Origin: Erodium maritimum
Lineage: Eukaryota; Streptophyta; Magnoliopsida; Geraniales; Geraniaceae
DNA length: 64,000 nt
Reading direction: 5' to 3'
NCBI GenBank assembly: GCA_963921825.1
Contig: OY997595.1
Span: forward strand, 16,361,228 to 16,425,227
Position 1 is the first letter of the stretch; every line of letters begins with the position of its first letter. The notes under the pieces were generated by a model. It was not told where the DNA came from. It ran no database searches and worked only from the letters and a program-made list of their open reading frames with translations. Positions 22,768 to 33,279 of this stretch are shown piece after piece. Both the position numbers and the translations under genes were made by a program.

Positions 22768-24443
22768 TGTTAGTCTTAGTGCCCGTAGTTCAATCATAAA
22801 TGTCCAAATGTATATATCATCATTAGCAATAAGATTAAAGCGGCTTTCTATTACTTATGTGTTGGAGTAATATATCGATGTGATTTCTGATCTATGCCCA
22901 CCATGCGAATAGAACCATAGATCGAGATGGATCACACTCGATGGGTCCCTAGTCAATAAAGCTTCACTAGAAGCGACTAGTATGAAAGATGGCTCTTCAT
23001 GGCTTACGTTCTGTTAGTCATTGGAATGGGATTCCGGAGTCTGATCATAGATATCATGTGGGACATGATATTGGACGACCCCCCCTGAATATGTGCCATA
23101 GATTGAGTCATTAACATATTCAGTGTCGTAGCTTGTCATGTATCCTTAGACCAAGGAGTCTTTGTGATCACTATGCAGTCAACAACTAAGTTTGACCTGA
23201 GCCTAACGTTGTCCGTAACAGGGCTTCCATAACGGCCAGGATTGGCTTGGGGACGGGTTGCATGAGTGACACGAAAGACGGCTAAGGGATTTATCCCTCA
23301 TACTGAGGTATGGGAAAGATATCGGTTCTCGGCCGCTTGATCGAGAGTGACTGAAAGAATAGCATGGCCATGCACATGATACTAGGTATCATATATTCAG
23401 TCATCTCACATATCAAGGAACAGTGATTGAGAATAATAAGGATGACGGCTCTATGCCTTATCTCAATCAGGATATCGGAGATAAAAGGATAATGACAGGG
23501 AGGACGGAAAGGTTAGAATCGATTGGTTCGATTCGCTATGTAGTGTCAGGCAATACTAAAGTCTCGTTAGTTGCCACTTATATAGGATCAAGTAAAATGG
23601 GATTTTACGTTGATCTATCGACATGCATAAACCTAAGGGTCACACCGAAGGATGAAACTCATTGACACATTTATGGAGAATGGCCAAAAGAGAGTTGTCT
23701 CGGGACATGACCAAAACTGGGTTTTGGGTCATGTGCCCATAAGTGAATAGGACATTACGGATCAAGACAAGGCTTGGAGTCTTGGGATTGATCGCGTTGG
23801 ATAATGTTGGACATTTCCGGTATGGAAGGCTTGGAGGCGATGAGCACGTCACGGGACCTCGTTGGGAATGGCCATGGGCCATGTTCCAAGAGGCCCATGA
23901 AAGGCCCATGCAACCAAGGCCCATGGAACTAATTAATCAAGTCTTGATTAATTAGTACTAAGTAAGCAAGACAAGGATTAAGGTGTTGGTGATTCACCAC
24001 CTAACCCATCTTGTCTTGCCATACTTAGCACCATGCTTGTCTTACTTCACACCATGCTTCACACCTTACTTGTCCTTGATGGTTGTTGATGGTTTAAGTC
24101 ATCTTTTTCCTACAACAAATCACAAGAAAAGAATAGAAACACAACTTCTCTCCCTCTCACACTACAATTTCGAGTTTGGCACTTTCCCCCCCTCTTGTTG
24201 TGTTCTTGAGTCATCTAAAGAAGAACTACGTGGCTTTGATTCCATTTGGATACGTAGGCGTCTTGGAGAGTCAAGCCGATCATCGTTTCTTTGGTGTTCT
24301 CTTCCTTTTCTTGAACTAGTTGGTAAGGAAACATCCATATTGTTTATTCTCTTGTGTATCTAATATTTGGTAGTGTTCTATGACATGGTCTCGAGTTATT
24401 TCCGCTGCAAGTATATGTTCATACCCTCCATCGAGACCCAACA
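22768..24443 (+). repeat. 3' LTR of the outer copia element
   Basis: 1676 bp from TGTTAGTCTT to ACCCAACA, followed by CCGAC (24444-24448). It is nearly identical to 7036-8711. Confidence 0.95.
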
Positions 24444-24716
24444 CCGACATCCTGGTTTGGTGCTGCTCGTGCGTGGGTGCGGTGCTGATCTAGTTCGTGG
24501 GTTTTTGAGGTGGGCTTGGGGTGTTTCGGGTTTTTTCTGGGTCGTCTTCTATTCTTCTTCGCGGAGCTTTTTGGTTCGTCGAGCTGTCTTTTTTATTTCT
24601 CGGGACCATATTTTGGGGGAGTCCAAGCTTGCACGCCAGATCCAGTTACCGGTTAAATCTGGATTTGGGCTCTTTCCAAGTTTGGCTGCTTGTGCTCGGT
24701 ATTATTATAGGCTTTC

Positions 24717-25360
24717 TCCTTCGGGTCCTCGTTAGGTGTTGGTCAACGAGGGGTTACCGGTTTCGGTATCAGAACGCTCAACTCGAGTTCTTGACTCGGA
24801 TCCCTGGATCAAGGAGGTGTCAGTCTTCGGCCATTGGTATGTTGGTAGAACAGGGTTGTTGTTCGTTTTATGATTCGTTCATGATGGTTTAGGCGACTTA
24901 GTTCATATTTATCGTGGGAAGGGTTTCTCGATCGTTTGGATCTCTGATTCGTTGTGAATCTGGTCTCGTCCCTCGTCGTCGCGGATGGTCGAAAGGTTGG
25001 TAGAGGCATTCTACTTCTTAGTAGGCTTTGGAGTCTGATCTGTCCGGGTACAGGCTGGTCCTCGCTTGGTGTTGGCCGGCGAGGGGTTACCGGTCTCGGT
25101 TTCGGAACGCTCAGCTCGAGTCCAGCCTCGGATCCGCGAAAGTGTTGATTTTCTGTTGCTTGCTTGTTGGAGTGTATTGGTCAAAAGCTCGGTTGTGGAG
25201 TTACTCTTCTATGTAGTCTTTAGTGTCAGATCTATCCGAGATCGGGTTTGTTCGTGCTCGGTATAACTACATGCCTTCCCCTTATGGTCCTCGTTTGGTG
25301 TTTGCCGACGAGGGGTTATTGGTCACGATTTCGAAACGCTCAGCTTGATTCAACCCTCAG
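24717..25360 (+). repeat. Three diverged repeats inside the LINE-like element
   Basis: Copies start near 24717, 25050 and 25275. Each reads roughly GGTCCTCG, TTGGTGTT, then CGAGGGGTTA and a CGCTCAGCTCGA tail. They contain a CTCG...CGAG inverted repeat. The same unit occurs on the minus strand at 38841-38868 and 39209-39235, and in weaker form at 27876-27910 and 61709-61740, which ties these four elements into one family. Confidence 0.65.
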
Positions 25361-25942
25361 ATCCTCGAAAGTGATGTCTTGTCGCTGCCTACGTGGAAGT
25401 TTAGGCTCGTTCTCGGTAGAAATGCCGGTCCTCCCCCTTCGGAGCTTTTCTCGGTGTAGGCCGGATCTAGGTTTTGTAGGATTGAGTTCGAGCCCATCCT
25501 CTCGCAATTGAGCTGACCTTGGATGCTATCGGCGATCTAGTTTTTCTTCGGACCTACTCCAGTTTGAGTTGTCGTGTTCTTAGCTCTTAATGGTTGGAAG
25601 ATATAGGTACAAAGACCTTTTCATTTATAATTCTGAGCTTCATGGTCGGAAAATCTGGGTATTAGACTTCTTTTACTATTTTTGCATGCTCTTCATGTTT
25701 GTAAAATCTGGTTAGTAGAGCTTGTTTTTTCTTGTTTGCACCCATGTTGGGTTGCGGTTGTTGGTTTTACAAGTTTGTTTAGACCCTTTCATTGTTGTTT
25801 CCTTTAATTGAGTTTGTCATGAAGCTACATTGTCATGCCAGTGTTCGAGTCTGTTCAGCTTCTATAACTAACAATTTGATGTTTTTATCCCCTATTTAAT
25901 CTTTTAAAAGATAATTTATAAATTTCTTAACTGATTAAAAAA

Positions 25943-25959
25943 ATAACTAGCAGAAACCT
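25943..25959 (+). repeat. Target-site duplication, right copy, of the LINE-like element
   Basis: ATAACTAGCAGAAACCT follows the A-rich tail and differs at one base from 6383-6399. Confidence 0.6.
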
Positions 25960-26158
25960 TACCAGAATGTTTTGATCTATCATGACAAGAATCATTGGGT
26001 CGCTCTTGAAGTTCCGATCGATATAACAAAATTCATTCGAAAAAGTATTGGGCTATTGGAAATCACCGGATGGTATCTGATAATTTTATGAATGAATTCT
26101 GATATGGATAATGAGAGTGATAAAAGGAATGAAAGTAATACTATTTTACATATCCTAA

Positions 26159-26997
26159 GAGCATCTGTATCGGTGGTGCAGATGAAGGGGGGTGGGGTGC
26201 TGAGGGGGTGAGCTTCGGGGTTCGGCTCCGGCGCGATGTGGGGAGAGGGGCGTGCGGGGCGCGAGGCAGGAGAAGAAGAGATGGGGTTCGGGGTGCAGAG
26301 GCGCGGGGCCTTTTTTAGCCCCACAGCCTTGCGCCTCTCTGCCTCTCGGAGCTGGCCACTCCGGTGATGACACCTGGTCCGGTCGATTTTTTTTAGTATA
26401 ACTAAGTTAGTTTAATTAAGTTAGTATAATTAGTATTAATTAGTATAAGTGGAAATTAGTATTAATTGAGGCAATTAGTATTAATTAGTATACATTTCAT
26501 TTTTTAAATAGAAATATGATTTTTAAGAATAAAAATATGATTTAAAAATTGATTTGTTAAAATAAAAATGTCATGGCCCGTTCGGATCTGGGATAAATCG
26601 ACTTTGGCCCACCTTATGGAACACATATGGAATCAGTCGGGAGAGACTTACAACTCCGACGATTCGGACGACTGATAATTCCTTGGTTTAACGTTATGTA
26701 TTTTTTTTAGTTATGTGTTTTTTAAGTTATGTACTTTTTTCATTTTGTATTTTATTAATGAACTTTTATTTCTATTTATGAATTTTATTTAGTAGTTGTT
26801 GATTTAAAAATAACGTTAACAGATTCAATTAAAAACTTAATTAATTACACAGTCAACATTTCTGAAAACCCTACTCCCATACTTATTCCTTTGCTGTAGA
26901 GCACACTTTATTTAAGAAGACAGGGGCTAAACTCTACCCAGTCAGTAGAGGATTTTGCCTGAGAGTTCAGGATTCAGCCCCATTTGTACGGATGCTC
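26159..26997. mobile_element. PIF/Harbinger-type MITE, about 839 bp
   Basis: The left end GAGCATCTGTAT pairs as an inverted repeat with the right end, whose complement reads GAGCATCCGTAC. Both ends are flanked by TAA (26156-26158 and 26998-27000), the 3-bp duplication typical of the PIF/Harbinger superfamily. The left 230 bp is strongly GC-rich and the middle is AT-rich with repeated TTAGTAT motifs. There is no transposase frame, so the element is non-autonomous. The open frames at 25992-26373 on minus lie in the GC-rich part and look fortuitous. Confidence 0.65.
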
Positions 26998-27000
26998 TAA

Positions 27001-27316
27001 GAAGATGATGGAGCCTAGAAAGAGCATAAGTGGGACACCTTCGAAATTTCATTATCCTAGTCATTTCCAAAATTAACAAATCAATGTTCACACGTGGGGC
27101 AAAAACATATGCTTATACTAGCTTCCAAGGATAATACAATTTTTATCGCAAACAAATAAAATGATTACTTTACCCTACAACATACGTGGTGGGACAAGTC
27201 AACCTGTCATCACTCATGGCAACCACACACTGACATTAGAAATGAATTTCCTTTTCCAGTCAATTTCATGCTTGTCCTATCTCTTTATCTCAATAATACT
27301 TTGTCCCGGTCAGGGA
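27001..27316. other. No feature recognised
   Basis: AT-rich sequence between the MITE and the LINE-like element that follows. The plus frame at 27161-27460 runs across the boundary and has no recognisable motif. Confidence 0.4.
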
Positions 27317-28691
27317 CTCTCTTTTCTTTCGAACGGCAAAGTATTACTAAACTCTAATCCTATAAGTTATAGGAGTGGGCAAAGGCAAAACATCTTAGGA
27401 AACAGATCAAAGTATCGACGGATTTCTACGACCTCAAACCAAAGTCATCTAATAAACTGAGGCTCAACATGTAACTGAATTTTACCATCGTAAAGTACAT
27501 AAAACCAAACAAAGCTAATAAAGACAAAAAACTAGGTCTTAAAATCTTGATTTTCCAACAGTGAAACACCCGATAAAAAAGATCCGATATCCACATTTTA
27601 CAACCATTAAGCTCTATAACCACAACAAACCGGCATAATATCGCACAGAAAAGCAAACACCAAATGAACGCCCCAAACCCTTACCTGTCAGCATTGATGT
27701 ACAAAACACCTCATCTCATCGATGCTCCAAGCCAAGGAATTGGAGGGGAAATGACACGCCGACAATCAACACCGCACTGGTAGAGATAAGTCGATGAGAG
27801 AAACATCCACCAATACTCAAAACACCTTAGAATCAAAATCCCCAAGGTTTCGAACAAAGGCCCAAGGACAAAACCCCTCGTCGGAGGTCAACACCTACAA
27901 ACCGACGAGGCCCTACCAACACAATGTAGGGGAAATTCGAATACCAAAACAGATATATAACTAAGATTCTAGCAGTGTATACACAAAATACTAAACATGT
28001 AAAGGAGGAGTAGTGAGAAACCATACCCACTTGTACCACGTGAACGTGAGAAGTAACCAATCCGGGTATGAACTAGTAGAATATGGCGACCACACCAGTA
28101 GAACCGCCACAACTAGAACTTGTCATAGCAAGTTGCACATGCCAGGTCCAACGCTTACACCAACAACACATTAGCAATCCGCGACGGGGAACTAAGGAGA
28201 GGCCAACACCCACAAAAACTACAAGGCACGGATCTGAGTTCGAAGGACGAGATCTACAAATAGCGGTAGGTGAGCAGTCACAAGAGTACCAACACGGCAC
28301 CATAGCGATCGTGGATACTAAGAACGAGCCCCTCGACAAAAGAGGTACTTGAAACAGGGCAGAAAGAGATGGTCGGGGGGGGGGGGGGGGGGGGGGGAGC
28401 CACGAACCTGGACGATGAGGCTAGGAGACAAGGCCAATGAGTTCTGGGCCGGAGAAGATCTTCTAGATCCGAAACCCCCAACCCTCAACTACGGTTCCCC
28501 CAAACCAACGCGACATTGGACAAAGTTCCACCGACGACAAAATACAAAAAACAATTGAAATGCGAAGAGAGGAGAAATAAGAAGGCCAATGGAGGAGAGA
28601 AGAAATTAGAAGGGAGAAAGAGAAGGGATGGGTAAAGTCATCACCAACGACGAGTGCCATGGCCGAAAACCATGTCGTTGTCGGTGGAAAA
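27317..28691 (-). mobile_element. LINE-like element (third copy), 3' and central part
   Basis: Read on the minus strand, this starts CT- and GC-rich (28690 downwards) and ends near 27320 in GCCGTTCGAAAGAAAAG, a plant L1-like A-rich terminus. It contains the CTCGTCGG...CCGACGAG inverted repeat of the family (27876-27910) and a 23-G run at 28375-28397. Its 5' end appears to continue to the right of 57422, where the joined minus strand reads CTAATCCTAGCCGTC. It was split by the LINE-like element at 28707-51702. No duplication could be identified. No coding motif is seen. Confidence 0.5.
28375..28397 (+). repeat. Run of 23 G
   Basis: An uninterrupted mononucleotide tract in the LINE-like element, probably of uncertain length in any assembly. 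Confidence 0.8.
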
Positions 28692-28706
28692 AGGAGAGCT
28701 CAGTTG
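28692..28706 (-). repeat. Target-site duplication of the second LINE-like element (left copy)
   Basis: AGGAGAGCTCAGTTG. Its partner, with two G-to-A differences, is AGGAGA (51703-51708) continued by ACTCAATTG (57414-57422). A later LTR insertion lies between the two parts. Confidence 0.5.
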
Positions 28707-29734
28707 TTTTTTTTATCGGCAATGTAAATTTAAATTAAACCTCCCCCAAGAAGGAAAAGGAGTACAACTAAGAGAGCATATCTACAGACTCCCCAACAAA
28801 AACAGACCACAACAAAGATTACAACATCAGAGGGACTGTAAGAACCGCCCTGGTCGATCCCAGTCGAACCAGTGATTTTTGGCGAAAGTTGACTTTCCCG
28901 TAGGAAAAGTCAACCGATGACTTCGGGAGTCATTCGGGACCTTTCTGGGACCCAAAAAGCTTAGCCGTCATTAAGGTTAGCTTAGTTGGGTCGTTTCCTT
29001 TCAAATGACTACTTTTGCGAAAAATTCAAACTCGGGTCAAACTAGGTCGAATTTGGAGTATTAACGAATAAATTTAATATGAGTTGAGATATTTTGGGTA
29101 GAAGTGGACCCCACATGGAAAAATGTCCATGATGGCTTGGAGGGGAAGAAAAGTGGGAGAAAAGACCAATTGGTCCCCACTTGTGGACAAAAGAGAGAGA
29201 GATGGGCTAAAGGACGAAAGAGACATTTCCACCTTGAGGATCAGACCACATGGAGCATTTTTTTCAGCATTTCTAAACCATGGCCGAAAATCCTAGCTAG
29301 AGAGAGAAAGAGTAAAAACTCCATTGAAGCTCCATTGCTTGAAGAAGAAGAAAGGGAGGAAAAGGAAGCTCCTTTTGGTGATTTCCAACACTATTCTTCT
29401 CTAAAACATCATTTTCCTCTTCCTTTCTCCATTCCTAAGGTAAATCTTCAAACCAAATTAATTTTCATGAAGTTAGGGTTTTCTAGAAAAGGCATGAAAT
29501 ATGCTTGGGTCCTAAGTATTTAAGGTTCTTATTGATTAATTAGATAAGTTATGGAGAAAGTGGAGATTAATGATGAAGTTTAATTAACTTTTTTTTGTGA
29601 TTTTGATGAAACCCACCATGGGTCTTGAAACTTTGGAGTATTTGAGGTGGATTTTGAAGTTTTAGAGCTTAACAATGGTGTTGTGGAGAACCTAGAACTA
29701 GTTAGGAACTTGTTGGGAGAAAGGAAGTATTTTT

Positions 29735-29925
29735 CCGGCGACCAGAGGTTCGCCGGAGCTCCGGTCGGTCGCCAGAATCCGGCCACCGGAGGGGGAGATG
29801 ACCGGCCATGGTCGGCAAAACTTGGAACCGTGACCGACCATGGTCGGCCACACTTGGACCCGTGACCGGCCCGGTCCGGTCCGGCACCCCACGACCATGT
29901 GTGACCGTGGGGCCCACATGGCCGG
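29735..29925 (+). repeat. Palindrome cassette of the LTR (GGCCATGGTC type)
   Basis: GC-rich sequence with short palindromes of the type GACCGACCATGGTCGG and CCGGAGCTCCGG. It occupies the same offset (about 900-1090 bp) as the GTCACGG cassettes of the other LTRs but has a different sequence. Confidence 0.65.
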
Positions 29926-30974
29926 GATTTGGTTGTTTCGTGCTTGGACGGTCTTGGGTGAACTCTGGGACGATAATTTCACACCCGGAACGAATTGTGG
30001 AAGTGATTCATGAAATTACGGGAAAAGCGATTAGAAACTTTAATTGCGAATGTAGAACGCTCGGACCTCGAAATTTGATTCCGTCAAGTGCGATGGAACA
30101 AGTAAATGTAATTATGATTGATAGAGACGAAAAGGGAAATTTTTGGAGTCCCGAGCACGACCATTTTGGCAAATTGAGCAATTGGGGATAGTTTGTGTAT
30201 TTCTCTCTTTAAGCCACTCTTAAATTATGATTAATTATCGTATTAATTTGTGATCCTAGACGTTGGACCCGAGCACGGCGGAAGGGGCTACTAGGCGTCT
30301 CGAAGTGACTAAGCGTTTGGATAGAGATCGAGGTAGGGAAAGTAGCGAATACTGGTTTAATTGCAGAAAGTTACTAGTATGCATATAGGTTGTGAATACT
30401 CGATATAATTGTTAGAATTGCATGTAGGATGTGAGGAACGAGTGAAATTGAGGGATAGCTTATGACCCATGTCGTGCCGTAAGTTTGGGGTTGTCGTGCT
30501 GTAGAAATGCATGTGGGCCATGTCGAGCCCTTAGGTTTGTGTGTTGGTTGTGATGCTATGATTGATGATTGTGATGCTTGATATGTGGTTTATCCGTTGT
30601 TAGATTGAGGATCATGATATGGTTTGCTCGGTATGGTATGTTGGTATGTTATGACAAGTGTGATATGTTTGGTATGACGTGAACCAATGCTTGTGATATG
30701 ATCGGGTGATTGATAGACTGATGTGATGTGTTGTGGTAAGATTGTTCGGTGTGATATGTTTAGTATAATATGTTGAGGATGATGTTCCGGTCCGATATCG
30801 AGGCTGATGCTGTGGGATCCGGCACGATATGTTCCGAGGCTGTATTCCAGTCTGGTACCTATATCGATGGATGGTTCCGATATAGGATATCTAGACCGAG
30901 GCTTCCGGTAGGAAATTTATACCGAAGAGGATTCCGGTGTAATACCCTGACCGACATTGTACTTAGGTTCTGTG

Positions 30975-31190
30975 AGAAGGTGCGTCTGCCTTCCGACTAG
31001 GTGTCAGTAAAATGTGTTATTGCCCTGATAAGGTGCGCATGCCTTCCGATTAGGTGTCGGTAAAATGTGTTATGGTTTCGTGATCAGGTGCGCCTGCCTT
31101 CCGACTAGGTGTCGGTAAAATGTGCTATGATTCCGTGATAAGGTGCGCATGCCTTCCGACTAGGTGTCAGTAAAATGTGTTATAGTGGTG
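30975..31190 (+). repeat. Tandem repeat, four units of about 55 bp
   Basis: Units start near 30977, 31030, 31085 and 31140. Each contains AAGGTGCG, CCTTCCGA, TAGGTGTC and GTAAAATGTG. They lie within the solo LTR. Confidence 0.85.
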
Positions 31191-31861
31191 TGATCCGGCG
31201 TATTATGGGAGACTCAATGTGTGTGTATTGCTAATGATTTGCTGTGTGGTTGCTATTGCTTTGCCTGTGTGCGTGTATTCGCTGAACGATATGAGTTATA
31301 CCCCCGTGCTGCGGGAAGATACCCGGCCGTAGGAGGATTCCGGTCCAGTATGTTATGAGTTGTACCCCGATGGGAAGATGTCTAGGCCAATGTCAATTTC
31401 GGTACGATGTGGTCGAGCCGGGCGATGGGAAGTCGGCGCATTGTTTTGGGATACCATAAGTGGCAGTGGTTGTTGGTATTACTCTGTGTGTTGATCTGTG
31501 TTGACTGATGTGACTGCTTATGCATGCTAGGTGATCTTCTTTGATTTGAATTACAGTTTTACCTGAGTATAGTGTATTGTCAAGCGGGTTCTCACGTGTG
31601 GTCGATTGTGAGATAATCGTGGTCGTTGTCCATTGAGACTTGAGTGGATGATAGTGGTAAAGGGCATAGTTGATAAAAATGGTATTAAGTTCGGTTCGAT
31701 GTCGAGGCTGATTTACAGGTTACACCCGAGTGGGGACTAAGCGTTGTCTTGAATTTTCTGTTTAACTATTTCATAGTTACTGTGCTTACTAGTATGCCCT
31801 AATTGGACGGTTACTCGTGGTGGTGAGCGGACAGCCCGTCGCCTTAACTACTTTTTCCTAC

Positions 31862-31875
31862 TGAGCGAAAGCTCA
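31862..31875 (+). promoter_or_regulatory. LTR hairpin with GAAA tetraloop
   Basis: TGAGCGAAAGCTCA: a perfect 5-bp stem closing a GAAA loop, preceded by TCCTAC and followed by CCC and a pyrimidine-rich stretch. Confidence 0.6.
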
Positions 31876-32165
31876 CCCTTTTACTTTACTGTTCTACAGG
31901 TTTTGAGCAGGATTTGGTCTAGCGGGATTCTCAGAGCTTGGGAGCTAGCGAGAGTCTTAGTAGTATGGTCTAGAGGCGTACCTTCGTATTATTACTAAAC
32001 ATCTTTATTACTTGGTTTCCGAGTTGTTGACTCGTTTTGTCGGATTTGTTGATTTGGATTATCATGTTGGAACTTATTTCTTTTAAAATATTTTTATTTA
32101 TTATTGTTCTTAGTTCACGTCTCGAGTCCGGTCAAAACCGGATGTGGGGCGTGACAGGGACCAAT

Positions 32166-32630
32166 TGAAAGTCTAAATATGCGATCTAGCATGCTTTCAA
32201 CAATCAAATAAAGCAAAACTAAATCGACAAGTGCGGAAACGTGTAGATCGACTAACCTCCCGCCATAGCCATGAAGGTAAAGATACCTTGGGGTGTTGGT
32301 GCTTCTAAGCCCTTGCACAACTCTCTTTATGATGGTGTAGCTCATCCAATTTCGAAATGCTCACTATGAACTTATGGAGAGTGTAGAGTATTAAGTTGTG
32401 TGGGATTATGGACCAAACTCATCCTTATATAGTGCACTAGCTCTATCCATCATAGAGCTCAAAATGATGGCATGGGATATGCAAATCTGATGGAAGTATA
32501 GGACCACCAATGCATGACAATAGCTTCTAAAAGCTAACTTTATGGAGAAGTGTGAAGGTCTACTTTCATCATGATGACGTCTCATACATGAATGACCTCC
32601 ACTAAGACATATTATTTTAATATTCTAACA
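32166..32630 (-). repeat. 3' LTR of the minus-strand copia element
   Basis: Plus strand reads TGAAAGTCTA to TTCTAACA. It is preceded on the minus strand by the purine tract AAGTGGGAGAA (32631-32641). The frame at 32115-32345 is a chance frame repeated in both LTRs. Confidence 0.93.
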
Positions 32631-32641
32631 TTCTCCCACTT
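32631..32641 (-). promoter_or_regulatory. Polypurine tract, minus-strand copia
   Basis: AAGTGGGAGAA on the minus strand, abutting the 3' LTR. Confidence 0.85.
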
Positions 32642-32898
32642 GGTCCATATTCCATCTTTTGCCAAAGCATGAAAACATAATACACGAATAGTGGCAATAA
32701 TCTCTCTTAGTAACGAGAGTTATCTTCCAACTATCACAATGCGTCATCTCTTCTTTAACGCTTCCCATAAACTTAATGAATAAACCTTATGTTCATTCTG
32801 GTCCAACCAAAAGTGATATTTCTCAACCAAATGTGTACACAAAAACCAAAATGAGAAATATCCAAAAACAGAGTTTCGATCGTTCTTACAACGAAAAA

Positions 32899-33279
32899 TC
32901 ACATAACGGAACCAAGTCTCATACTGTCCACATGATCCTTAAACTTAAGTGGTGGCATGCCTTTTGTCAACGGATCAGCAATCATCAATTCAGTATTCAC
33001 GTGTTCGATCACCACTGATTGATCCTTAACACGATCTCTTAAGGCTAAATACTTAATGTCGATATGCTTACTTCGACTACCACTCTTGTGGTTTTTAGCC
33101 ATAAAAACCGCAGCTGAATTGTCACAGTATATCCTTATGGGCTTAGATATATGATCCATAATTCTAAGCCCCGAAATGAAACTCTTCATCCATACACCAT
33201 GCGATGTAGCCTCAAAACAAGATACGAACTCAGCCTCCATAATGGAAGTAGCAATTAGGCTTTGAATCATAATAGCCAA
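32899..33279 (-). pseudogene. Copia RNase H domain, 3' part
   Basis: It encodes the C-terminal half of RNase H: SIMEAEF matches the S-x-x-EAE-Y/F catalytic motif, YCDNSAA supplies another active-site Asp, and the end is IADPLTKG. It follows the reverse transcriptase frame with a frame change. Compared with the intact RNase H of 18728-22753, the stretch between the first catalytic Asp and the EAE motif is missing (roughly 40 residues), so the domain would be non-functional. Confidence 0.88.

Larger units (their letters stand above)
7036..24443 (+). mobile_element. Full-length Ty1/copia retrotransposon (outer copy), carrying a nested relative
   Basis: The element is bounded by LTRs of identical length (1676 bp; 7036-8711 and 22768-24443) and a perfect CCGAC duplication. 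It has a Met-tRNA primer site at 8713-8724, a purine tract at 22757-22767 and an intact gag-pol frame at 18728-22753. Comparing its LTRs by eye I count about nine mismatches (about 0.5%), so insertion was recent. Its 5' leader is interrupted at 9757/18226 by a second element of the same family. Without that insert it is about 8.9 kb. The domain order PR-IN-RT-RH is copia. I cannot assign the lineage with confidence. Confidence 0.95.
6400..25942 (+). mobile_element. Non-autonomous LINE-like element, split by copia insertions
   Basis: About 2.1 kb of element sequence survives in two pieces, 6400-7035 and 24449-25942. It starts AT-rich, becomes GC- and CT-rich from about 6450, as in plant L1 5' regions, and ends with GATTAAAAAAA directly before the right duplication at 25943. 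No reverse transcriptase, endonuclease or ORF1 motif is visible, so it would have depended on another LINE. Frames such as 6624-7067 are ATG-open but look like chance frames in GC-rich DNA. The copia element at 7036-24443 inserted into it. The same family is present on the minus strand at 28707-51702. Confidence 0.6.
28837..32156 (+). mobile_element. Solo LTR, large Tekay/Del-like gypsy family
   Basis: 3320 bp from TGTAAGAACCGCCC to GGGGCGTGACA, flanked by perfect GGGAC copies (28832-28836 and 32157-32161). It matches the family LTRs in reverse orientation. Landmarks are a donor-like AAG/GTAAAT at 29440, a palindrome cassette at 29735-29925, a 55-bp tandem repeat at 30975-31190, a tetraloop hairpin at 31862-31875 and an acceptor-like CTACAG ending at 31899. 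The open frames at 29104-29523 and 29808-30191 lie in the parts preceding and within the cassette and have no known domain. Confidence 0.92.

Noticed and set aside
27161-27460. 99-codon plus frame
   Set aside because: It spans the boundary between unassigned DNA and the 3' end of a LINE-like element, so it cannot be an old gene, and it has no motif.
29104-29523. 139-codon frame near the start of the solo LTR at 28837
   Set aside because: Its Glu/Lys/Arg-rich product follows from the GAAGAAG tract before the donor-like site. The other LTRs do not preserve the frame, so coding is unlikely.
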